From Hygrophila difformis (taxonomy: Eukaryota > Streptophyta > Magnoliopsida > Lamiales > Acanthaceae), in contig JAOANR010000010.1 of the NCBI GenBank assembly GCA_030278955.1, forward strand, positions 26,352,174-26,416,173: a stretch of 64,000 nt of DNA, read 5' to 3'. Shown here piece by piece: positions 18,623-30,798 of the stretch. The notes under the pieces are model-generated. The model saw only the letters and a program-made list of their open reading frames with translations. It made no database searches and was not told where the DNA came from. Both the position numbers and the translations under genes were made by a program. Position 1 is the first letter of the stretch. The number at the start of each line of letters is the position of its first letter.

Positions 18623-21024
18623 TTATGTCCCCATAACTGTGGTCGGGTCATCTTGGAAGATGGTCGGGTAACGTTGTTTCATATCGGCTTCCAATTCCCA
18701 TGTTGCCGTCTCTGTTTCGTGGTTAGACCAAAGGACCTTGACCATCCTCACGGTTTTATTTCTCGTTACTCCCTTCATGTCAAGTATTCGCACCGGGACT
18801 TCCTCGTAGCTCAAGTCATCCTCCAATTCAATTTCTTCTAGTTGGAGCACATGGGTCGGATCGTGCGCATACTTCTTCAATTGGGAGACATGGAACACAT
18901 CGTGAACATGAGCAAATTGTGGTGGCAACGCTAGCCGATATGCGAGATTTCCCACTCTTTCCAGGATTTCATATGGTCATATGTACCGCGGACTCAGTTT
19001 TCCGCGTTTGCCGAAGCGCATCACACCCTTCATTGGTGATACCTTCAGCATGACTTTATCACCGACTTGAAATTCCAAGTCTTTCCGTCTCATGTCCGCA
19101 TAACTCTTTTGCCGGTCCTGAGCGGCTCTCATCTTTCCTTGGATGACCTTGATTTGTTGAGCCATGTCCTCAACAAGTTGTGGTCCAACTTCCATAGTCT
19201 TATTACTCTCGTCCCAGCTCAATGGACTTCGGCACTTGCGTCCATACAGTGCCTCGAAAGGTGTCATGCCGATGCTAGCATGATAACTATTGTTGTAGGA
19301 GAACTCGATCAAAGGCAAATGGTTCTCCCAATTTCCTTTAAATTCTAGCACACATGCTCTCAGCATATCTTCCAATGTTTGAATCGTTCTCTCTGTTTGC
19401 CCATCCATCATGGGGTGGAACGCGGTACTCATCTTTATTTTCGTACGGAGGGCGTCTTGTAGTTTTGTCCAAAAATGTGAGACAAATCTACTGTCCCTAT
19501 CCGAGATGATGTCGTGTGGTACTCCATGCCGTCATACCACATTATCGACATACGCTTTTGCCAATTGGTCCATGGACCAAGTATCCTTCATTGGGATAAA
19601 TATGACAGCTTTCGTTAATCTATCCACGATCACCCAGATTTTGTTCATCCCTTTTGGTGATCGTGATAACCTCGAAACGAAATCCATGGAAATGCTATCC
19701 CATTTCCAACTCGGGATTTCCAATGGCTACATTAACCCTAGGGGTTTTTGGCGCACCGCCTTGACCTTCTGGCAGGTGAGGCATCTCGCCACAAACTCGG
19801 CCACTCCTCTTTTCATGTTCGGCCACCAATAGTTCTTCTTTAAATCCTTGTACAGCTTGTCGCCTCCGGGATGGACCGAGTATGGGGTGTTATGACCTTC
19901 CTCCATCACTTTCTGGTTTAGGTCCACGCAATTCCGTGGTATACACCATCTTCCCTTGAAGCGGATGCTTCCGTCCTCATGAATATTAAAATCTATTGCC
20001 TTTCCTTCGGCAATGTCCTTCCTAATTTCCTCCAACTTCTCATCACCCGGTTGGGCGAGTCGTATTTCATCGAATATGGTAGGTCCCACTACCATTACGT
20101 TGACGACTTCGTTTACTGTGCCAGAATGCATTAAGTCTAGACTTAGTTTTGCTAAGTCCTTGTACAACTCGGCCGGTATCACGAGTGAATTCGCCACGTG
20201 TTGAGTCTTTCGACTCAGGGCATCGGCTACAACGTTGGCTTTTCCTTCGTGATAAGCAATCTCCAGGTCATAATCCTTTATTAACTCCAACCATCTTCTC
20301 TGCCTCAAATTCAGCTCTTTCTGCGTGAATATGTACTTGAGGCTCTTATGGTTGGTGTACATCCGACTCTTCCGCCCATAGAGATAGTGCCTCCATATCT
20401 TTAAGGCGAACACGACCGCGGCGAGTTCTAAATCGTGCGCCGGGTAGTTTTATTCGTGTGGTTTCAGTTGACGCGATGCGTATGCTATAACCCTTTGATC
20501 TTGCATTAGCACGCATCCCAATCCCTCTTTCGAGGCGTCGCTATACACCTCGAAGTCTCCGTCCTCAGATGGCAATGCCAATACTGGCGTTGTGGTAAGT
20601 CGTTTCTTCAATTCTTGGAACGCGGACTCACACTCACTGGTCCAGTCGTATTTTACCTCTTTCTTCAACAATTGGGTTAACGGGCGTGTGATTTTTGAGA
20701 AGTTCTTGACAAATCGCTTGTAGTATCCCGCTAGTTCAAGGAAACTTCTTACCTCTGTTGGACTCTTCGGCGGTACCCACTCGGTCACTGCCGAGATCTT
20801 TGCCGGATCTACTGCCACTCTGTTGGCGGATACTATATGCCCAAGAAATGCCACTTCCTTTAACCAGAAGTCGCATTTGGACAACTTACCATACAGTTGA
20901 TTTACTCGTAAGATCCTTACAACTGTGTGTAAGTGCTCGGAATGTTCTTCTTCACTTTTCGAGTAGATCAAGATGTCATCTATGAACACCACCACGCATT
21001 GATCTAGTAGTTCTCGAAACACAT
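18623..21024 (-). pseudogene. Gy-B pol, 3' part: RT end, RNase H, integrase, chromodomain
   Basis: Continuation of the frame interrupted by Gy-D. Order: [17 protein letters not shown] (RT catalytic FIDD), [23 protein letters not shown] (RNase H), [18 protein letters not shown] with CLTCQK (integrase zinc finger), SMDFVSRLSRSPKG and [14 protein letters not shown] (integrase core), then [20 protein letters not shown] and EATW-like [15 protein letters not shown] (chromodomain of the Tekay type). One frame throughout, with stops at 20450-20452 (Glu position), 19727-19729 (Lys), 19532-19534 (Arg, CGA to TGA) and 18977-18979 (Gly). The product would replicate and integrate the element; the chromodomain targets heterochromatin. 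Dead copy. Confidence 0.93.
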
Positions 21025-23786
21025 TGTAACACCTGAGGAAAAACAAATTCAAACTATTTTGAACTACGTCATGACTTGATCCCTTCACAGGGTATGTAGG
21101 CAGCTTGGAACTAAATTCTAAGTTCAGTCACAAATTAAATCACAAAATAAATCACAAGATCAATCACCAAAACGTTATGAGGAATTGGAACTAATTTAAC
21201 TAGACTAATTAGGGCACGGAAATGTTACGAGCGTTGAGCTCGAACTCGTAACAAGTTTAAGGTAAAGATTTCGAACCGGAAACAACCCGAGGAGTCGAGC
21301 TAACACGTAGAGGGTAGAAAACCGATAGAGAAAAGAAGAAAAGACCCGACGAACCACGCGGACCGCCGAACCGGCCGGTCCGGCCGGCCCCCGCTCGCCG
21401 CGCGCCGCCGCGCGGCCACCGCGCGGAAGTAGGAGACGCGTCTCCAGGACTGGTCGTGCGTGCTCCGCGCGGGCAAAGCTGTACATGTGCGTCACCAGCG
21501 CGCCAGAGGTGCAGAAGGTGTAAACTTTCCTTCCATGGCGATTTTCTTGCCAAAATTAACATTCCCTTCGATGGTAAACGGATCCCAGCCTTGGGAAAGG
21601 CTTAAGAACAGATAAGGGACGCCCCTACCCCTTTAGTTTCAGAAGACAAGCCATAAACTCTCTTATTCTTCCTCTCCAAGCCAAAATCCCTTCGACTCCA
21701 CTTTCCGGCGAGTATTCCGGCGACGACGAGGCAAACGGGGCAAAGCCTCTACCCTCTAGAACCTTGGTAAGAAGTATTGCAGTGTTTAAGTCGTCCATAA
21801 GTTTTAATAAACTCGAAATCTAACCATTTTCCTTTTACTATGATTTCACGTCGGGGGACGAACAAAAAGCGATCGGAGAAGTTGGCCGTTCGTCGTGACC
21901 TTAGGACATCCAAAAACCCCTTCCAATGACCCCACTCTCTAAATAAGTAAGTTAAGACCTTACTCTTAAATTTTTGTGGTTTATTGTCGTTTAAAACTTA
22001 AGATCTAGACACGTAACAAAAATCGATTTTCAAAAATCCTATTTTCGTCCAATTTTATAAACTCGCCTAAAACTCGATCTTCGGGAATTCAAACCGAAAA
22101 CGTTTCAACATAGATTTTGTTCCTAAGACTCTAATCTACCTTGTGTCCAAATTTCAGCCATTGACATAAAGATTTGCTATTCCAAAACGCGCCGTAACTT
22201 TCTGTGACAAAACCGAACGTTTGAATTCTGGACAGAATATTTGACTCGACTTGATGCATGTTTTTCACCCATTTTTAGAATGATTCAACTTTGAATTTCT
22301 AAACAAAAGTTGTAGCTAATTGTGTCTAAATTATGCATATAAAATTTCATGAATTTTGGAGTTCATTTGATATGTCAAACGGACAAATTTCAGGAACTGT
22401 TCTAACTCAACTTTGGAGTCTGCGCGTATGCAGCGTGTTGTGGTCGACTTTTGAACATCTAAAATTCATTATTTTCAAAATCTTAAAACATGAAAGTTGT
22501 TTATTAAGGTATTGTGTACATCCTGTAAAAAGTTCAGACCAATTGGCTTTGAAATTAATTTTTAATCGGTGTCGCACGAAACTGTGACGAAATCAGTTTT
22601 TGGGACAGAAATTATCTTTTGCAAAGAACTTGAAATTTGACTCACTTCGAAACCTTATTTCCAAAAACTTAAAACATGAAAGTTGTTCGTATGTGTGTTT
22701 TTGAGCTACTGTGTAAATTTTAGAATTTTTGTTGTAAAGATGAATTTTTAATTAAGAAAGGCGTAAACTACGTCGAATCGGATTTTTCGAACTTGAGAAA
22801 ACACGAAATACGAAACGTGATACCGAATATTTTGATAACATTGAAATACGAACTTTCAAAAAATCCCGTTCACTAGGCTGAACTGATCTTCATGCTATGA
22901 TTATCTTTGAGACTGCCTCGTTAGTGGTCTCCTTACTATCTGAGATTGCCTCGTTAGTGATCTCGCGCGCTGTGTTATTTTGTATCGCCTCGTTAGTGGT
23001 CCTACTATCTTTGAGACTGCCTCGTTAGTGGTCTCCCATTTATTTGGACTGCCTCGTTAGTGGTCCTACGTTTGAGATTGCCTCGTTATTGATCTCCCGG
23101 TATGGTGTCCTCTTCTTAGTTTGCGGGATAAAATATAAAAGACTTGTGTGAGTGTTTAATTATGCTTAAATCTTATTTACCATGTTTTTAAATTATGCAT
23201 CTAAATTACGTTCTTAAATTATGTTTTTAAATTACGCTTTTAAATTAAGTCCTTTAATTATGTATTCTCGTCTTGAATAAATTAATCATGTTTTTCCGCT
23301 GCGAATAAAATATGGATTTTTAAATTAATGCATGAAAAGTGTAATTTTAATTAAACACATGTAACCCCTTAAATTGTTTAGCTAGGGATTAACTTACTCG
23401 GTATATTTTTATACTGATAAACCGTTGTCATTTTTCTTTTACAGAGTATGTCGAGTGACGCATGCACATGCACTTGGGGGAAAATATTTATGAACATTTT
23501 TAAATTCTGCATCGTACTACTGTTTTACCGGGTCTGTTAAACCCGAGGTTTGGCGGTGTTGGCTGTGATTACTTTCCGCTGCATTTACTCTATTTCGCTC
23601 ATGATGAGTATTACTCTCGTATTTTTAATTAAATATTATTAATTTCCGGACTCAATATTGAAATGTTTTAAATCTTTTACGTACCTATAAGCCTTGCATT
23701 TCCTTAGTGAGCTCGTGAAGCCGTGTCTTGCTTGGGACATGTGGCGGTGACATCTCGGCCTGGGTTATCAAATCCGGGGTGTTACA
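21025..23786 (+). mobile_element. 5' LTR of Gy-D
   Basis: TGTAACACCTGAGG..GGGGTGTTACA. Contains the GC block (21385-21430), the repeated modules (22290-22750), the CCTCGTTAGTGGTC minisatellite (22905-23100) and the shared U5 end. Its first 90 bp (AAACAAATTCAAACT.., CATGACTTGATCCCTTCACA) equal the head that in Gy-B lies outside the LTR. Confidence 0.93.
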
Positions 23787-24148
23787 AGTTGGTATCAAAG
23801 CCCGGAAAATTTTTAAAGCTACTACTATTATTTTAAACCATTATTTTAAACCCAAGTATTATTTTTAAATTTATTATTTTTGACTACTAGTATTATTTTT
23901 AGCCCCAAAAGCTTATTTTTACGAAGCCCAATATCTTAGCCAAAGAAGTATTAAAATTTTTGGTCCACTATAGAGGCCCATCTTTTATTCCTACCCATGT
24001 CATAGATTTATTTTAAATACATGGATAAATTAAAAATTTAATGGGGAAAGGGGGACTTGCACTTGCATGTTGCACATAGATTTAAATTCATGCATGACAA
24101 ATCTTGCCTAAAACATATTCTAACTCTAACTTACCTTGTTGACATTAG
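23787..24148 (+). promoter_or_regulatory. Gy-D primer binding site and leader
   Basis: TGGTATCAAAGCCCGG begins at 23790, a variant of the tRNA-iMet site (A for G) shared with Gy-B. The AT-rich leader that follows has no ORF before 24149. Confidence 0.82.
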
Positions 24149-24548
24149 ATGGCCGAACCAAATGCAAACATGATCAACCTGATGGTAAAACTGATGAATG
24201 CGTACCTCGAGTCCCAACAGCATATCAATTATTTCAAGACGCGGGTAGGACAGTTGGAGGGTAACCTGGCCCATGTGGGTCATCTTAGGGAGACAGACCA
24301 TCACCACATAACCCAGGCTGCAGGAGCAAGTCACACAGCTCCAAGCCCAAGTGGCCCAGCTCCAAGACAAGGGTGATGACTTGGAGGAGCAAGTAGAGAC
24401 CCTGGGCTGGGAATTGACTAACCTAGTCCAGGACGTGGATGGGGCGGTTCTTCAGAACCCGGGGCCTGCCCCCAATGTCGCCATGCCCATCGACGTATCG
24501 AGCGATGAGGATGATCCCATCAAGGCCGAGCCTACCCACTCGTTTTAG
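24149..24548 (+). pseudogene. Small coiled-coil ORF upstream of gag position (Gy-D copy, frameshifted)
   Basis: Starts MAEPNANMINLMVKLMNAYL, parallel to MAAPNVNMINLLMRLIEAYL of Gy-B. A single-base shift near 24315 moves the reading to the frame that gives heptads (LQEQVTQLQAQVAQLQDKGD, then LEEQVETLGWELTNL) and ends with an acidic tail VSSDEDDPIKAE before the stop at 24546. No known domain. Position (between primer site and gag) and layout match the Gy-B and Gy-C copies. Function unknown; the coiled coil suggests an oligomerising protein. Confidence 0.75.
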
Positions 24549-25316
24549 ATCTAGTGATCCAGCTACACACTATTAGTAGTATATTTCCCTTTCCGTACTA
24601 TTAGCAGCACTCCTATTTCTACTTCAAATGCTTGTAACCAATAAGAGTTTTTCTCTGGAGGAATAAAATTACAAGCTTTTATCTTATAGGCGAGGACATC
24701 TAAATAGCCCCTTATATTTTATTAGTTACTCTGATGAAACTCCATCGAATAAAGGAACAAAGTAAAAATAATAAATAATATAAATACATATTATAGAGTT
24801 AACAGCTAAATAAGGGAACATCCAACCCCAAACCCCGGAAACCCTAAACCCTAGACCCTAGATGATGAAAAAAAAACGAACAGAATACTGTAAAAAAAAT
24901 TAAAAAAATAATTATAATAATAAAAAAATTTCCTTACAAGCAGTTATTTATTTAACATAAATCCATTTAAAATTTTTCCCTGTAAACTTTATCAGATTAT
25001 TTCACCTAATTCCCTTGAAGCGGCTTAGTCCCACAACGATGCAAGTATTGTTGGGCAACCCACACACATATAGATGCGATAAGAAGGTAACAGTAAATCC
25101 CGAACATCTCGAACCATAAACTAAGGCAGAACGATTAAACCATCTTTCTAAAACAGCAACAAACGACTAATGCAAGTCAAATACGTAACTAGGCAATAAC
25201 ACAACGAAAATGTAAACTATGAATCCCAGTCAGCAGAAACATCCTCATAAGGAGGAAACTAAACAAAATACGTCTTATGCAAAACCTAAATGAAAATGCG
25301 AATGCGAAAGAAAACG
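24549..25316. other. AT-rich spacer in Gy-D
   Basis: No gene. It includes a short telomere-like stretch (AACCCTAAACCCTAGACCCT, about 24838-24862), too short and impure to be a telomere relic of note; Gy-B has a similar text in its leader near 33250. The 3' UTR of the antisense gene probably lies here. Confidence 0.5.
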
Positions 25317-26647
25317 TCACTGATCGGGAGGCGGGAACTGCCGACGCATGTAGTGGTCCATCTGCCGCACATAGGCATACATGTCGGACATGGTGGCCTG
25401 CTGCTGAGCCTGCCTCGTAGCGAATGAGTCCATATGGACCTGGTAGAAGTCCAATCTAGCATCTAAGGCGCCATAACGGGCCTGCCCAGCTGCAAACCCG
25501 GCATCCATACCGACCCGCATCTCCTGCATCATCTGCAGCATCTGAGCCATCTCGTGGCCCTGAGGCGCCACTGCAGGAGGTGGAACTACTGGAGGAGGGG
25601 GTGGCTGCTCCGGTGGTACGACTAGATCAAGCCGCCATCATCAGGCTGCGGGCGAAGTACAGCCCGGGGAACTCCACGACGTAAGGCGCTACGCCGGGCA
25701 GCGTAAGTCGGGATACGGTAGCAACTGCCCGCTACTAGATCGTACGGATCTGTCTCCGGTGTCGTGCGAATCCCCTGCGCCGCGCACAAGCCACAAATGA
25801 GGTGAATATGGGTAATCACCCTACTCCCTCGTCCTCTCCGCATACCCATCAAGTTGTCCTCAATACAATCTCCCACATTCACCCTACCGCCTTGCGCGAT
25901 AAAGCAAATGGTCTCATAGACGTGATCCAGGACGATATGGCTTCGGGTAATCGGCCGGACGCGCCCTAACCATATCTGGGCGAGCTCTCGCCAAGGGGAG
26001 TCCATCGTCGTCAAACGCAGCTCATGATCGTGCTCGAGCTGAGGAGGCACCACGGTGCATAAGACATCCCACGCAGGAGCAAGAACACGTCCCTCAGGCT
26101 GTGGGCGGAATGCGCCATCATCAGGCAAACCGAAATAGACATTGATCGCCCGAGCACTGAAGTCGAGATAGCGACCACGAACCCATACTCGAGACAAGTC
26201 GTCACCCTCCCCAAGACCGCCAATGTTGGCGATAACCTCCATAGCCAGATAACCGGAGGCAACGCCCTCGGGATGACGAGCAAGTCCAGTCCACTGCAAG
26301 TACTCCAAGACCGCACTGACCCTGTCATCCCCCAAATGATCCGGATATATGCCTCTCTCGGGGACATAAGCCCTATTTCGACGAAGCTCGTCGAAATAAA
26401 AGTCCTGGGCGGCCCTCGTCCTAAAACGAAACTTGTCATGCCAATGAGGACACACCTCGTCAGGGAGACCCCTGAGTCTCGGGCCCCGCTGCTCCTCGTC
26501 CTCCTCTGATTCGCTCTCATCAAAATCAGGCATCGCCGGAGCGGCAGTGTTGGGGCCAGCCTCATCAGCAACCCGTCTCCTGGTCCTCGGAGGACACATG
26601 AGGGACGCCAAAACAACCCACAAAAAGAGCAACATCCTGCGAATCAT
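25317..26647 (-). pseudogene. Antisense gene in Gy-D: putative plant transposon protein domain
   Basis: The open frame 25622-26647 (likely start MCPPRTRRR at 26599) encodes an acidic low-complexity N-terminus (DESESEEDEEQRGPR), then FRTRAAQDFYFDELRRN, PERGIYPD, VSAVLEYLQWTGL and VWVRGRYLDFSARAINVYFG. This order is that of the 'putative plant transposon protein' domain (PF20167), of unknown function and common beside plant LTR elements; this is recalled from family knowledge, not searched. After a frame change near 25625 the sequence continues as a proline run and a Gln/Met-rich coil (ARYGALDARLDFYQVHMDSF, YAYVRQMDHYMRRQFPPP), stop at 25317. The change could be a frameshift or a small intron, so coding status is uncertain. 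It runs opposite to the host element. Confidence 0.72.
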
Positions 26648-27689
26648 CCAATACCAATTATAAGACTAAATTCCACACAAAACTCAAGCAGAAATACGTA
26701 AGGGACATCAATATAGACTTCCAACGTTAATATGCCATAAGAACATCAAATCCTATTATTCGCTAAGACAAACCGGAAGGTAATCTGGACACAGGATATG
26801 CTCAAACTAATTCCCAAAACCTTTGTGGCATTTCGTCGAACACGTTATGTGCGCAATAAACCAAAATCTAAGTTACTAACAAATACATGGAAGTTGCCCA
26901 CAAATTGAAACAATCGCTCAAATAACAACACATCATTTCCTTACAACACCAAACAACAAAGAAATGAGCTAATAATCACACCCCAATAACAACCAAACAT
27001 AAAAAACTTCATAGTCTTCCTAAAGATTTAAATCCAGCAAGAATTTGCCAAAAACATAAACACATGGTGGCACAAATACAAGCAAGGCAATAAGAGTAAC
27101 ATCAATTATCATATATACTTGCTAATTTGCACAAATCAAGCCTAAAAATAACAAACCCCCAATTTTTGTACATAAACCCTAGTTTCTAAATCCCTTCACA
27201 AATCAAGTAGTTCAAAGCATAAAAATCGAAATTGATAACTAAAAGTAGTAGGTGCATACCTTACAAATCAAAATCGAAGCCAGCACCGGGAAAAGTTGGG
27301 AATAAGAGGGCGAATTTGAGAGAAAATGTGAAGTGGTCTCGAATGGGAAATGGGGGAAGTGGCTCGCGCGGAGCGCGAGCCCTATTTTCTCGAACTGATG
27401 CAGCCGCGCGGTCGCCGCGCGCTGAGGCATCATACCGCACGGCCACCGCGCGGGTCACAGAGGGAGTTTTATTTTTTTTCGATTTTGCTTAATCTCTTTT
27501 ACTTTACACCACTCACTTAACCCGAGCATACATTGATAATGAGGTACGCCGACATGGGGTATCACCCGACATTATTCCTGGTAAGGACAGCAGAATTGCC
27601 TCGCATTTTCTTTTTGCAAGGCTACAGAAAACCCTCGGGATGAAAATACATAGGGACCATAAGAAATCCGGTAAAGAGTGGGAAATCGC
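26648..27689. other. Upstream region of the antisense gene, with GC-rich block
   Basis: 26650-27240 is AT-rich with no gene. 27362-27460 holds the GC-rich motif CGCGCGG / CCACCGCGCGG that is otherwise seen in the LTRs, so this may be an LTR- or promoter-derived piece driving the antisense gene. 27480-27689 shows nothing more. ORFs here are short and unsupported. Confidence 0.45.
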
Positions 27690-28011
27690 TTATTGACTAG
27701 CGTTACCACCACAATTTGCTTGTGTTCACGATGTATTCCACGTCTCCCAAATGAAGAAGTATGTGCACGATCCGACCCATGTGCTCCAACCGGGAGAAAT
27801 TGAGTTTGAGGATGACTTGAGTTACGAGGAAGTTCCGGTGCGAATACTTGACACGAAGGAGAGAGTAACGAGGAATAAGACCGTGAGGATGGTCAAGGTC
27901 CTTTGATCCAACCACGAGATGGAGACGGCAACGTGGGAATTGAAGGCCGACATGAAACAACGTTACCCTACCCTCTTCCAAGATGAACTGGCCACAGTTA
28001 TGGGGACATAA
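27690..28011 (+). pseudogene. Pol tail with chromodomain in Gy-D
   Basis: Plus strand: LALPPQFACVHDVFHVSQMK, then DLSYEEVPVRILDTKERVT and TATWELKADMKQRYP, ending VMGT-stop. It equals the end of Gy-B pol. One stop at a Trp position (VL*SNH). This is all that is left of pol, fused directly after the antisense gene's upstream region. Confidence 0.88.
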
Positions 28012-28034
28012 CTGTATACTTAAGGGGGGGAGGA
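28012..28034 (+). promoter_or_regulatory. Polypurine tract of Gy-D
   Basis: TTAAGGGGGGGAGGA directly precedes the 3' LTR start TGTAACACCCGAGG at 28035. It primes plus-strand DNA synthesis. Confidence 0.88.
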
Positions 28035-30793
28035 TGTAACACCCGAGGAAAAACAAATTCAAACTGTTTTGAACTACGTCATGACTTGATCCCTTCACAT
28101 GGTACGTAGGCAGCTTGGAACTAAATTCTAAGTTCAGTCACAAATTAAATCACAAAATAAATCACAAGATCAATCACCAAAACGTTAGGAGGAATTGGAA
28201 CTAATTTAACTAGACTAATTAGGGCACGGAAATATTACGAGCGTTGAGCTCGAACTCGTAACAAGTTTAAGGTAAAGATTTTGAACCGGAAACGACCCGA
28301 GGAGTCGAGCTAACACGTAGAGGGTAGAAAACCGATAGAGAAAAGAAGAAAAGACTCGACGAACCACGCGGACCGCCGAACCGGCCGGTCCGGCCGGCCC
28401 GTGCTCGCCGCGCACTGCCGCGCAGCCACCGCGCGGAAGGAGGAGACGCGTCTCCAGGACTGCTCGCGCGTGCTCCGCGCGGGCAAAGCTATACGTGCGC
28501 GTCACCAGCGCGCCAGAGGTGCTGAAGGTGTAAACTTTCCTTCCATGGCGATTTTCTTGCAAAAATTAACATTCCCTTCGATGGTAAACGGATCCCAGCC
28601 TTGGGAAAGGCTTAAGAACAGATAAGGGACGCCCCTACCCCTTTAGTTTCAGAAGACAAGCCATAATCTCTCTTATTCTTCCTCTGCAAGCCAAAATCCC
28701 TTCGACTCCACTTTCCGGCGAGTATTCCGGCGACGACGAGGCAAACGGGACGAAGCCTCTACCTCTAGAACCTTGGTAAGAAGTATTACAGTATTTAAGT
28801 CATCCATAAGTTTAAAAAACTCGAAATCTAACCATTTTCCTTTTACTACGATTTCACGTCGGGGGACGAACGAAAAGCGATCGGAGAAGTTGGTTGTTCG
28901 TCGCGACCTTAGGACATCCGGAAACCCCTTCCAATGACCCCACTCTCTAACTAAGTAAGTTAAGACCTTACTCTTCAATTTTTGTGGTTTATTGTCGTTT
29001 AAAACTTAAGATCTAGACACGTAACAAAAATCGGTTTTTAAAAACCCTATTTTCATCCAATTTTATAAACTCGCCTAAAAATTGATCTTCGGGAATTCAA
29101 ACCAAAAACGTTTCAACATAGATTTTGTTCCTAAGACTCTAATCTACCTTGTGTCCAAATTTTAGCCATTGACATAAAGATTTGCTATTCCAAATCGCGC
29201 CGTAAACTTTCTGTGACAAAACCAAACATTTGAATTCTGGACAGAATATTTGACTCGACTTGATGTATGCTTTTCACCCATTTTTAGAATGATTCAACTT
29301 TGCATTTCTAAACAAACGTTTTAGCTAATTGTGTCTAAATTATGCATATAAAATTTCATGAATTTTGGAGTTCATTTGATATGTCAAAAAGACGAATTTC
29401 AGGAACTATTCTAACTCAACTTTGGAGTCCGCGCGTATGCAGCGTGTTGTGGTCGACTTTTGAACATTTAAATTCATTCTTTCCAAAATCTTAAAACATG
29501 AAAGTTGTTCATTAAGGTGTTGTGTACATCCTGTAAAAATTTCGGACCAATTGGCTTTGAAATGAATTTTTAATCGGCGTCGCACGAAACTTTGACGAAA
29601 TCAGTTTTTGGGACAGAAATTATCTTTTGCAAAGAACTTGAAATTTGACTCACTTCGAAACCTTATTTCCCAAAACTTAAAACATGAAAGTTGTTCGTAT
29701 ATGTGCTTTTGAGCTACTGTGTAAATTTTAGAATTTTTGGTGTAAAGATGAATTTTTAATTAAGAAAGACGTAAACTGCGTCGAATCGGATTTTTCGAAC
29801 TTGAGAAAACTCGAACTACGAAACGCGATATCGAATATTTTGATAACATTAAAATACGAATTTTCGAAAAATCCCGTTCACTAGGCTGAGCCGATCTTCA
29901 TGCTATCATTATATTTGAGACTGCCTCGTTAGTGGTCTCCTTACTATCTGAGATTGCCTTGTTAGTGATCTCGCGCGCTGTGTTATTTGGATCGCCTCGT
30001 TAGTGGTCCTACTATCTTTGAGACTGCCTCGTTAGTGGTCTCCCATTTATTTGGACTGCCTCGTTAGTGGTCCTACGTTTGAGATTGCCTCGTTAGTGAT
30101 CTCCCGGTATGGTGTCCTCTTCTTAGTTTGCGGGATAAAATATAAAAGACTTGTGTGAGTGTTTAATTATGCTTAAATCTTATTTACCATGTTTTTAAAT
30201 TATGCATCTAAATTACGTTCTTAAATTATGCTTTTAAATTACATTTTTAAATTAAGTCCTTTAATTATGTATTCTCGTCTTGAATAAATTAATCACGTTT
30301 TTCCGCTGCGAATAAAATATGGATTTTTAAATTAATGCATGAAAAGTGTAATTTTAATTAAACACATGTAACCCCTTAAATTGTTTAGCTAGGGATTAAC
30401 TTACTCGGTATATTTTTATACTGATAAACCGTTGTCATTTTTCTTTTACAGAGTATGTCGAGTGACGCATGCACATGCACTTGGGGCAAAATATTTATGA
30501 ACATTTTTAAATTCTGCATCGTACTACTGTTTTACCGGGTCTGTTAAACCCGAGGTTTGGCCGTGTTTGCCGTGATTACTTTCCGCTGCATTTACTCTAT
30601 TTCGCTCATGATGAGTATTACTCTCGTATTTTTAATTAAGTATTATTAATTTCCGGACTCAATATTGAAATGTTTTAAATCTTTTACGTACCTATAAGCC
30701 TTGCATTTCCTTAGTGAGCTCGGGAAGCCGTGTCTTGCTAGGGAGATGTGGCGGTGACATCCCGGCCTGGGTTATCAAATCCGGGGTGTTACA
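28035..30793 (+). mobile_element. 3' LTR of Gy-D
   Basis: Same layout as the 5' LTR, with scattered base changes that are clearly more frequent than between the Gy-C LTRs. The minisatellite is at 29917-30106. It ends ..GGGGTGTTACA and is followed by the target duplication TACAT. Confidence 0.93.
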
Positions 30794-30798
30794 TACAT

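Larger units (their letters stand above)
21025..30793 (+). mobile_element. Gy-D: non-autonomous gypsy element carrying an antisense gene
   Basis: LTRs 21025-23786 and 28035-30793 (2762 and 2759 bp). Target duplication CACAT (21020-21024) / TACAT (30794-30798) within the Gy-B reverse transcriptase. Internal region 4.2 kb: primer site, coiled-coil ORF, AT-rich leader, an antisense gene (25317-26647), then only the last 105 codons of pol (chromodomain) and the polypurine tract. Gag, protease, RT, RNase H and integrase are gone. Sequence of leader, ORF and pol tail is closest to Gy-B, so Gy-D looks like a derivative of a B-like element. Confidence 0.92.

Noticed and set aside
24838..24862. Telomere-like CCCTAAA stretch
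   Set aside because: Only about two clean units; present similarly in the Gy-B leader, so part of the element leader rather than a telomere relic.
30692..30793. Extension of the Gy-B gag-pol frame past the RT
   Set aside because: The last roughly 33 codons are antisense translation of the Gy-D LTR end.
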